Part shown: positions 14,057 to 19,189 of the stretch, piece by piece | How positions within the stretch are numbered: position 1 is the first letter of the stretch | Layout: every line of letters starts with the position of its first letter | Assembly: GCA_964426355.1 (NCBI GenBank) | Contig: CAYRRA010000083.1 | Location: forward strand, 1-19,189 | Direction: 5' to 3' | Length of the DNA: 19,189 nt | Source: JAJFTV01 sp964426355 | Lineage (GTDB): Bacteria > Chloroflexota > Anaerolineae > Anaerolineales > Anaerolineaceae | The notes under the pieces: model-generated | The model's database searches: none | What the model saw: the letters and a program-made list of their open reading frames with translations, nothing else | Told to the model about the DNA's origin: nothing | Translations under genes and position numbers: made by a program

Positions 14057-14720
14057 GCTTGCCTCCTGGATTATCATTTTCATTGCTCACTGGTTCTTCC
14101 AGAACCGGTTTTGTCAATGCCAATATTTGCTGATATTGTCTTGGATCCATTAAGTCCGGTCCCAACACAGGAACAGGTATTTCTTTCACCGGCTCTTTGC
14201 CATACCAGCGGACTTCTTTTATGGATTGCTGGTCGATCATTTCCTGAACTTTTATTAAACCATTCAACAGTGCTTGCGGGGTTGGAGGACAGCCCGGAAC
14301 ATATACATCCACCGGGATAAACTGATCAATACCGGAAACAACGTTGTAACCCTCTTTGAAAGGTCCTCCGCCGCAAGCACAGGCTCCCATCGCTAAAACA
14401 TATTTCGGTTCGGACATTTGATTATAGAGACGAACAATTTGGGGAACCATCTTCTTTGTCACAGTTCCTGAGACAATCATCAAATCCGCCTGGCGAGGGC
14501 TGGCACGCATGACTTCCATCCCAAAGCGAGAGAAATCAAAACGGCTTGCAGCCAGCATGATCATCTCAATTGCGCAACAAGCCAGTCCAAACATCATGGG
14601 CCAGACGGAATTTCGCCTTGCCCAATTGTAGATTTTATCCAGGGTTGTTACTGCGACAACACCCTTCAATTCGTCTGGAATATCTGCATTGGGATTGTTC
14701 AATTCATCTTGATTCATCAT
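14049..14720 (-). CDS. nuoB: NADH-quinone oxidoreductase subunit B (cluster N2)
   Basis: NuoB holds cluster N2, the last Fe-S centre before quinone. With the chosen start it has 223 residues. The ligands are seen as the double cysteine in FGLACCAIEM (C48, C49), the cysteine in MGACACGGG (C114) and that in VPGCPPTPQAL (C144). An additional cysteine, C116, stands two residues after C114, where many homologues have serine. RASPRQADLMIVSGTVTKKM is the highly conserved central motif. A GTG at 14760-14762 would give 14 more residues, but no ribosome site precedes it; the ATG at 14718-14720 follows AAAGAG and gives a family-like N-terminus. It is the first gene of the operon and overlaps nuoCD by 8 bases. 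The C-terminal ~50 residues are proline-rich and variable. Confidence 0.93.
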   Translation of the reverse strand: MMNQDELNNPNADIPDELKGVVAVTTLDKIYNWARRNSVWPMMFGLACCAIEMIMLAASRFDFSRFGMEVMRASPRQADLMIVSGTVTKKMVPQIVRLYNQMSEPKYVLAMGACACGGGPFKEGYNVVSGIDQFIPVDVYVPGCPPTPQALLNGLIKVQEMIDQQSIKEVRWYGKEPVKEIPVPVLGPDLMDPRQYQQILALTKPVLEEPVSNENDNPGGKHD

Positions 14721-14762
14721 TTTCTCTTTCAGGTGATGGGAATAGGGATTTCCGCCATGCAC

Positions 14763-14854
14763 TCTCGTTTTTTTGATTCTATCATGGAAATTTTACCAAA
14801 AGAGTATAATTTATTATAAATTTTTCTTTATTTAATTAATGATACAATTCCTCT
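14763..14854. promoter_or_regulatory. AT-rich divergent promoter region between nuoB and the cysteine-type regulator
   Basis: These ~90 bases are very AT-rich and separate two divergent genes. On the plus strand TTACCA (14793-14798) and TATAAA (14815-14820) with a 16-base spacer could serve the regulator. On the minus strand TATACT (14803-14808) or TATAAT (14813-14818) could serve nuoB, but no good -35 is visible. The overlap of the two promoters would let the regulator control both genes. Confidence 0.4.
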
Positions 14855-15466
14855 ATGCAAACGATTAGAGACCGAATTGTTGCTCACTTTCACCAAAATC
14901 CCACTTCTTGTGTACCAGAGTTATGCTCCCTGCTGGGAGTTTCCCAGCCTTTGGTGCAATATCACATCAAAAATCTCTTACAGGAAGAAATCATCGAACC
15001 AGTATCCCAGAAACCGAATTCTTCATGTTTAAACGAAAGTCGCGGGCGCCCGGCTAAATATTACCGCATTGCTCCCTCTTTTAGACCAGACAATTATCAG
15101 GCGTTGGCAAATGTGTTGCTATCAAATATCACGGATGAACAAATATTCCTTGAGACAGCAAAAAAGCTTTCCGGAAACCGACCTCGACGCCAACAAACCC
15201 TCGCAATGGAGTTAAAGCTCATTGAAGAAAAGTTAAAACCGATGAATTATGATCCTCATTGGGAAGTTCATCGAGATGGGATACGCCTTTTCTTTCGTAA
15301 TTGCCCATATTTTGGCTTGTTAGAAAAATACCCTCAGCTTTGCAAAATGGATATTTGCATTCTCGAAAACATGCTCAACATGCCCGTAATAAAAGAGGTG
15401 ACGCTTACAGACTGCACCGGTCAGGCGCAGGAGTGTATTTTTTTAATCAAACCCCCTTTCGTCTAA
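14855..15466 (+). CDS. Winged-helix transcriptional regulator with cysteine-rich C-terminal domain (COG2345/SufR-like)
   Basis: This 203-residue protein has an N-terminal helix-turn-helix (~1-72; SCVPELCSLLGVSQPLVQYHIKNL, then a wing with SRGRPAKYYRI) of the ArsR/DeoR kind. A linker follows, then a C-terminal domain: RNCPYFGLLEKYPQLCKMDICILENML, then DCTGQAQECIFLI. Cysteines 150, 163, 168, 187 and 194 fit the pattern of the COG2345 family that includes SufR, a [4Fe-4S]-sensing repressor of Fe-S assembly genes (C150-x12-C163). It therefore probably senses an Fe-S cluster, metal or redox state. It is divergent from the nuo operon, its most likely target besides itself. There is no clear ribosome site before the ATG. 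Its last 20 bases overlap the convergent membrane-protein gene. No sufBCD genes are in the window. Confidence 0.8.
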   Translation: MQTIRDRIVAHFHQNPTSCVPELCSLLGVSQPLVQYHIKNLLQEEIIEPVSQKPNSSCLNESRGRPAKYYRIAPSFRPDNYQALANVLLSNITDEQIFLETAKKLSGNRPRRQQTLAMELKLIEEKLKPMNYDPHWEVHRDGIRLFFRNCPYFGLLEKYPQLCKMDICILENMLNMPVIKEVTLTDCTGQAQECIFLIKPPFV

Positions 15467-15881
15467 CGCCAATCACCCCGTTTGAATATGCCCCTATCAG
15501 CCAGGCGGCTGCAAGAAAAAGAAACCCGGCAGCATCAAAATATGCAAAACGCGTAATGCTCGCGCGAAGCATCGGATGGCTCGCAGAAATGGTGAACAAA
15601 AGCAATGTTTCTGCAACTGCCCCAATCAATTGCATGATGAACGCTTCGGACAGTGATGTGAAATTCTGCATTGGTTGAACAAGCGCAAAAAAATACGGAA
15701 CATTCCACATCAAAAATAATATGCCAAAACCCCGCACAACAACACTGCCTATCTCTCCCGACAGTTCGAAACCTGGCGCATATCCCTCAGGGGAAATTAA
15801 GAACATCAATGCGCATTGAACATTGAGAAAAAATACCGGGAAGATCAACGCGCGAAGTATCCATTTAATATTCTTCTTCAT
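15447..15881 (-). CDS. Small four-helix membrane protein of unknown function
   Basis: This 144-residue protein has four predicted membrane helices (~8-29, 46-69, 79-99, 112-133), a lysine-rich N-terminus and a C-terminus ending in VRRKGV, so both ends probably face the cytoplasm. Between helices 1 and 2 is a glycine- and proline-containing loop (ISPEGYAPGFELSG). The general shape recalls DoxX- or DUF4345-type small membrane proteins, but no motif settles this. A TTG at 15885-15887 is a possible start, but AGGTG (15889-15893) is 7 bases before the ATG at 15879-15881, which is preferred. It overlaps the convergent regulator gene by 20 bases. No operon partner is visible. Confidence 0.7.
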   Translation of the reverse strand: MKKNIKWILRALIFPVFFLNVQCALMFLISPEGYAPGFELSGEIGSVVVRGFGILFLMWNVPYFFALVQPMQNFTSLSEAFIMQLIGAVAETLLLFTISASHPMLRASITRFAYFDAAGFLFLAAAWLIGAYSNGVIGVRRKGV

Positions 15882-15894
15882 AGTCAAACACCTG

Positions 15895-16065
15895 ATGATT
15901 CAAACGATACAGAGTGGAATGGGCAATTCCCATGATATGATTCTATTTCAGAATGGAAAGTTGATTATCATCCTCCCCCAATTAAAGTTTCGCGCCAGAG
16001 TTCAACTCCTTTATCGTTTGGCATTGGAAAATGACTGGAAGGATAAAAAGCCTGGGGTAGAATAG
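15895..16065 (+). CDS. Possible small protein (56 residues or fewer), low confidence
   Basis: An open frame fills the gap between the membrane protein and the DUF364 gene, ending TAG at 16063-16065. The translated C-terminal part (MILFQNGKLIIILPQLKFRA and onward) has a natural composition with alternating hydrophobic strands and a charged helix, and its codons resemble those of neighbouring genes. No proper ribosome site precedes any of its three in-frame ATG codons (15895, 15919, 15937). The second ATG lies inside a short inverted repeat (ATGGG 15919-15923, CCCAT 15929-15933). It is not recognised and may be chance. Confidence 0.25.
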   Translation: MIQTIQSGMGNSHDMILFQNGKLIIILPQLKFRARVQLLYRLALENDWKDKKPGVE

Positions 16066-16085
16066 TATGACATAGAGGTGAGACA

Positions 16086-16832
16086 ATGAGCATTTACAAA
16101 AAACTTCTCGACCAGATATCAGATGGAAAACCAGAAAGAGTCATGATTGGATTACATTGGACAGGAGTGACAGTCCAGAAACAAGATGGTACCCATTGCG
16201 GTCTTTCATCTACCATCAGCCTTCCGCACACACATGGACATGGTTTTGACGTGCCAGATGCTGGCAAGCTAACCAAGTTATCTGCATTGGAGCTTGCCAC
16301 AATGTGCACTTTTGATAACCTCACACTAGCCAGTGTGGGAACTGCGGCACTCAATGCTCTCATGCCTGAACAGAACTTGAATTTCGTTGAAATTAACGCC
16401 GAAGAGATTATCAGCCAACAAGGAAAGGGTGAACGCGTTGTTATTGTAGGTCATTTCCCGTTCATCGATAAAATCAGGGAGATTTCTTCACATCTGGATG
16501 TGCTGGAAAACAACCCTCGACCAGGTGATATCCATGCCAGTAAAGCCCCCGATGTCATTCCAAACGCAAAGGTCGTTGCGATAACCGGAATGACCTTCGT
16601 AAACCACACCATGGAACAACTTCTCGAACTATGTCACCCTGAAGCAACGATCATCGTCTTAGGCGCCAGTACGCCATTACACCCAATATTATTTGATTAT
16701 GGCGTCGACTATCTATGTGGGGCACTTGTAGAAAACGCGGATCAGGTTATGCGCACTGTAGGAGAAGGTGCAGTTTATCGACAAATTATGAAAGCCGGGT
16801 TGAAACTGGTCACAGCAAAAAGGTCGGGGTAA
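16086..16832 (+). CDS. DUF4213/DUF364 family protein (putative heavy-metal chelation domain)
   Basis: This 248-residue cytoplasmic protein appears to have the two-part layout of this family. The N-terminal DUF4213 part (~5-90) includes the IGLHWTGVTVQ strand pair and a histidine-rich turn LPHTHGHGFD (46-55). The C-terminal DUF364 part (~95-240) has Rossmann-like strands: RVVIVGHFPFI, VVAITGMTFVNHTMEQLL and IIVLGASTPLHP. The fold resembles proteins that bind metals or pterin-type ligands, but no reaction is established. The gene lies one base upstream of an XdhC-family gene, pointing to a shared task, perhaps in molybdenum or cofactor handling. GAGGTGA precedes the ATG. The call rests on motif memory and not on a database search. 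Confidence 0.75.
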   Translation: MSIYKKLLDQISDGKPERVMIGLHWTGVTVQKQDGTHCGLSSTISLPHTHGHGFDVPDAGKLTKLSALELATMCTFDNLTLASVGTAALNALMPEQNLNFVEINAEEIISQQGKGERVVIVGHFPFIDKIREISSHLDVLENNPRPGDIHASKAPDVIPNAKVVAITGMTFVNHTMEQLLELCHPEATIIVLGASTPLHPILFDYGVDYLCGALVENADQVMRTVGEGAVYRQIMKAGLKLVTAKRSG

Positions 16833-16833
16833 A

Positions 16834-17868
16834 ATGCAAGAAATGATCACATCTATTCGAAAATGGCAATCTAAGGGACACAAAATCGTCGTCGCCACCA
16901 TCGTTGGAGGGTATGGGTCTGCCCCTCGTCAAATTGGGGCAAAGATGGTTGTCAATGATGACATGGAGTTTTCAGGTTCTGTCAGTGGCGGGTGTGTTGA
17001 AGGGGACGTCGTTCGAAACGCCCTTCAGGTAATGAAAGAACAAAAAAACATATTGCTGCGCTATGGCATTACCCGCGATGCTGCTTGGGAGGTCGGGCTT
17101 GCTTGCGGAGGAGAAATTGAGGTATATCTCGAACTTTTGCATCCCATCGAGCTTGAAGTGTTGCACTATATAGAAAGGCAGCAACTTTGCGCAATTATCA
17201 CCGTGCTTTCTGGCGATGAAGTGGGTTATAAACTGGCAAAAACCCCAACGGGTATCATTACTGGCACAACCCGAATACCAGAGCTCGATGAGGTGTTGAT
17301 ATCCGTTTCGAAAAACCCCTTACGCCAACAAAAACCAACTCGTTGCAAAGTCACATATCATGATGAGGTGCTGGACGTTTTTGTCGATGTGTTTCCCCCG
17401 CCTGCCCGTCTCATCATTGTTGGAGGTGTACACATCGCCATACCGTTGGTATCTATGGCAAAGATATTAGGTTTCAAGACAATCGTGTTGGACTCCCGTT
17501 CTGCATTTGCAACGCCAGAGCGCTTTCCTCTTGCCGATGAATTGTTGGTTGGCAATCCGGCAGACCTGTTAGATGACCTTAGTATTGATGAAAATACATT
17601 CATCGCCTGCCTGAGTCATGACGAGAAAATCGATTTACCCGCCCTGGCTGTAGCTCTTGCCAGCAAAGCGCGTTATATCGGTGTGCTAGGCTCGAAGAAG
17701 ACACATGCAAAACGAATTGAGAGCCTGTTAGAAATGGGAGTTACAAATGAGGCAATTGCACGTATCCACGCGCCGATTGGGCTTTCTATCGGTGCAGTGG
17801 GTGTAGAGGAAATTGCACTCGCCACATTGGCGGAAATGATTGCTATGCGCAACGGAGTGTTGATCTGA
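16834..17868 (+). CDS. XdhC/CoxI family protein (molybdenum hydroxylase maturation factor)
   Basis: XdhC proteins bind molybdenum cofactor, help add the sulfido ligand and insert it into xanthine dehydrogenase-type enzymes. The 344 residues include an N-terminal XdhC_CoxI domain with GSAPRQIGAKMVV (28-40), GSVSGGCVEGDVV (48-60; C54 is the conserved cysteine) and GLACGGEIEVYLE (88-100). The C-terminal Rossmann domain (~190-340) shows LIIVGGVHIAIPLVSMAK, IVLDSR, RFPLAD, a GSKKTHAKR segment and HAPIGLSIGAVGVEEIALA. The glycine loop reads GGVH rather than the usual GAGH, a mild deviation. It starts one base after the DUF364 gene. No molybdenum hydroxylase subunit (XdhA/B, CoxLMS) lies in the window, so the client enzyme must be elsewhere. 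The gene ends 10 bases from a convergent gene with no visible terminator. Confidence 0.9.
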   Translation: MQEMITSIRKWQSKGHKIVVATIVGGYGSAPRQIGAKMVVNDDMEFSGSVSGGCVEGDVVRNALQVMKEQKNILLRYGITRDAAWEVGLACGGEIEVYLELLHPIELEVLHYIERQQLCAIITVLSGDEVGYKLAKTPTGIITGTTRIPELDEVLISVSKNPLRQQKPTRCKVTYHDEVLDVFVDVFPPPARLIIVGGVHIAIPLVSMAKILGFKTIVLDSRSAFATPERFPLADELLVGNPADLLDDLSIDENTFIACLSHDEKIDLPALAVALASKARYIGVLGSKKTHAKRIESLLEMGVTNEAIARIHAPIGLSIGAVGVEEIALATLAEMIAMRNGVLI

Positions 17869-17878
17869 CCTTATTGTC

Positions 17879-18226
17879 TTATCCCCGATTACGACATAAA
17901 TCGAGTGACTCGACTGCGTGACGCAGGTGCGGGATGACAATGCTTCCTCCCACCACCAAAGCAATATTGAAACATTCGTACAGTTCTTCATCAGAACAAC
18001 CAGCATCTACGCATTGAAGAGTGTGATAATCAATACAATCATTGCAACGCAAGACCATAGAAGCCACCAAGCCCAACATCTCTTTTGTACGAACATCCAA
18101 CGCACCGTCATTGTACGCACTGGCATCCAGGTTAAAAAAACGTTTTATCCCCAGGTGATTAATTTCCTCAATCCGTTGATTCATTTTGTTGCGATAAAGC
18201 TCAAATTCGTCCAGTCGACTGACCAT
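17879..18226 (-). CDS. Carboxymuconolactone decarboxylase / AhpD-like family protein
   Basis: This 115-residue helical protein carries the AhpD-type redox motif CNDCIDYHTLQC: a CxxC pair three residues before a histidine, as in alkylhydroperoxidase-like proteins. The segment SAYNDGALDVRTKEMLGLVASMVLRC before it and the following GCSDEELYECFNIALVVGGSIVIPH match the CMD fold. Such proteins reduce peroxides or act as thiol oxidoreductases; true gamma-carboxymuconolactone decarboxylase is less likely because the CxxC is present. A GTG at 18236-18238 overlaps the ribosome site AAGGAG (18238-18243), so the ATG at 18224-18226 is chosen. It follows the fructosamine-kinase family gene by 21 bases and is probably in the same transcript. 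Confidence 0.88.
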   Translation of the reverse strand: MVSRLDEFELYRNKMNQRIEEINHLGIKRFFNLDASAYNDGALDVRTKEMLGLVASMVLRCNDCIDYHTLQCVDAGCSDEELYECFNIALVVGGSIVIPHLRHAVESLDLCRNRG

Positions 18227-18247
18227 GCCCAGTTCCACTCCTTTTAA

Positions 18248-19165
18248 TCATCCAACATAATGCTGCAAAATCCGATCGATATTGGCTCCGTATGTCTCGC
18301 CAAAGTGGTTGAGATGATTTAGATAATGATACAGGTTATAAACATGCTTCCGATCATCATAACCCGCCTGTATTTGCCAGGTTTCTTGATAGGCAGCATA
18401 AAATTTTGTACCAAAACCACCAAACATTTCTGTGAATGCCAGGTCTGCCTCACGGTCACCATAATACACTGCAGGGTCAAGCAAATATGGCTCGCCATTC
18501 ACACTGCCAATCACATTTCCATGCCATAAATCGCCATGCAATAACGACGGTGCACGTTCAACGCCGCCAAGCCATTTTTCAAGGTTCACCACAAATCGAT
18601 CCAGGCGTTTTCTTCTGAATAGGGTCAAAAGGTTAGCGGTTTGCGCAATTTGAATCTGCACCATCAACCGGTTTTCCCGGAAAAAATCAATCCAATTTGC
18701 TTTTTGTGTATTGATTTGTTCAATCCTGCCAATGTAATTATCTTCGTGAAAGCCATATACTGGTTTACCCCTTAACTGGTAATCAGCAAGATGCATCATT
18801 GCCAGTTCATGTCCAAGTAACTCATGGTTGAAATTCCCATTCCCAAGCTCAGGTGATTCTATCCATTCCAACAGTATATAAGCAGGGCAAAATTCGGTCT
18901 GATCTGCGGCATTGAGGACCCATGGAACTCTTATGGTGTTTGTCTCCCGAATCATGTCCAGCCCAGTTTTTTCACTTAGAAAATAATGGGGTCGGGCATT
19001 ATGACCCCATTTCAACATATATCGATTTTCTCGGGTTTGAACACGAAAAGCCAGGTTAATACTTCCCCCTCCCAATGACGTGGAGGACACGATTCCGGAG
19101 GGGTCACCGGATTGAGAAATGACTTGATCCAGGCACTCTATCAAACCAGAAGGAATTTCACTCAT
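18248..19165 (-). CDS. Fructosamine kinase family protein
   Basis: This 305-residue cytoplasmic protein has the aminoglycoside-phosphotransferase-like kinase fold of the fructosamine-3-kinase family, which phosphorylates sugars attached to protein amines or small amines and so reverses glycation. The N-terminal lobe has a glycine-rich loop SLGGGSINLAFRV (~30-42) and the ATP lysine in YMLKWG (K52). The C-terminal lobe has the catalytic HGDLWHGNV (210-218, D212) and metal-binding LLDPAVYYGDREADLAF (D230), both diagnostic of the family. Bacterial members often act on ribulosamines; the true substrate is unknown. GGAAGGGAT precedes the ATG. The gene's upstream region runs out of the window 24 bases later. 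Confidence 0.9.
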   Translation of the reverse strand: MSEIPSGLIECLDQVISQSGDPSGIVSSTSLGGGSINLAFRVQTRENRYMLKWGHNARPHYFLSEKTGLDMIRETNTIRVPWVLNAADQTEFCPAYILLEWIESPELGNGNFNHELLGHELAMMHLADYQLRGKPVYGFHEDNYIGRIEQINTQKANWIDFFRENRLMVQIQIAQTANLLTLFRRKRLDRFVVNLEKWLGGVERAPSLLHGDLWHGNVIGSVNGEPYLLDPAVYYGDREADLAFTEMFGGFGTKFYAAYQETWQIQAGYDDRKHVYNLYHYLNHLNHFGETYGANIDRILQHYVG

Positions 19166-19189
19166 ATCCCTTCCTTATCCCGAATATGC

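Noticed and set aside
14057..14083. Upstream in-frame ATG for nuoCD adding nine residues
   Set aside because: AGGAGG at 14062-14067 lies inside this stretch and is ideally spaced to the ATG at 14054-14056; the extra residues are not family-like.
1..19189. CRISPR array, tRNA, rRNA, transposon, prophage or defence island
   Set aside because: No regularly spaced repeats, no cloverleaf-like sequence, no transposase, integrase, nuclease-helicase or toxin-antitoxin pair was seen; genes form ordinary metabolic operons.

Overview
This window reads as a stretch of chromosome from an anaerobic bacterium, most likely a Chloroflexota of the Anaerolineae type. The assignment is an inference. It rests on the moderate GC content, a ferredoxin-dependent 2-oxoacid oxidoreductase, a fused NuoCD next to NuoB and NuoI, a lone PSP1/RicT-type protein, and many lineage-typical small proteins. 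There is no tRNA, rRNA, CRISPR array, insertion sequence, integrase or phage gene. The region is densely packed and looks like stable core chromosome.

Layout. Positions 1-494 hold the 3' end of uvrA (excision repair), closed by a bidirectional terminator. Positions 561-3886 (minus strand) hold a phosphonate-type ABC importer in the order phnD-phnC-phnE. PhnE is about twice the usual size: it carries an extra N-terminal membrane domain and a large extracytoplasmic insert. A divergent intergenic region with two good promoter matches leads on the plus strand to an FmdB-type zinc ribbon protein (4067-4288). Then come argF (ornithine carbamoyltransferase) and rocD (ornithine aminotransferase), one base apart and ended by a strong hairpin.

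Positions 6612-10218 (minus strand) form an operon of a GntR/FCD regulator and korA-korB. The products are a 2-oxoacid:ferredoxin oxidoreductase (gamma-alpha fusion plus TPP-binding beta subunit). GATTAA-type inverted repeats bracket the likely promoter. Positions 10462-14720 (minus strand) hold nuoB, nuoCD, nuoI, a small four-cysteine protein of unknown function and a RicT/PSP1 protein, again closed by a hairpin. Divergent to it is a winged-helix regulator with a cysteine-rich C-terminal domain that probably binds a metal or Fe-S cluster, followed by a convergent four-helix membrane protein.

Positions 16086-17868 hold a tight pair, a DUF4213/DUF364 protein and an XdhC/CoxI family protein. 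This pairing suggests molybdenum-hydroxylase maturation, but no hydroxylase is in view. The window ends with two minus-strand genes, a fructosamine-kinase family protein and an AhpD-like carboxymuconolactone decarboxylase family protein.

Functional theme. Reduced ferredoxin from KorAB could feed a complex I whose connecting module (NuoB/CD/I) lies close by; no NADH-input genes (nuoE/F/G) are in the window. Several neighbours (NuoI, the four-cysteine protein, RicT, the divergent regulator) are cysteine-cluster proteins, which hints at local Fe-S or redox control of this block. The least explained items are the chimeric PhnE, the four-cysteine protein in the nuo operon, the divergent cysteine regulator, and the DUF364-XdhC pair.
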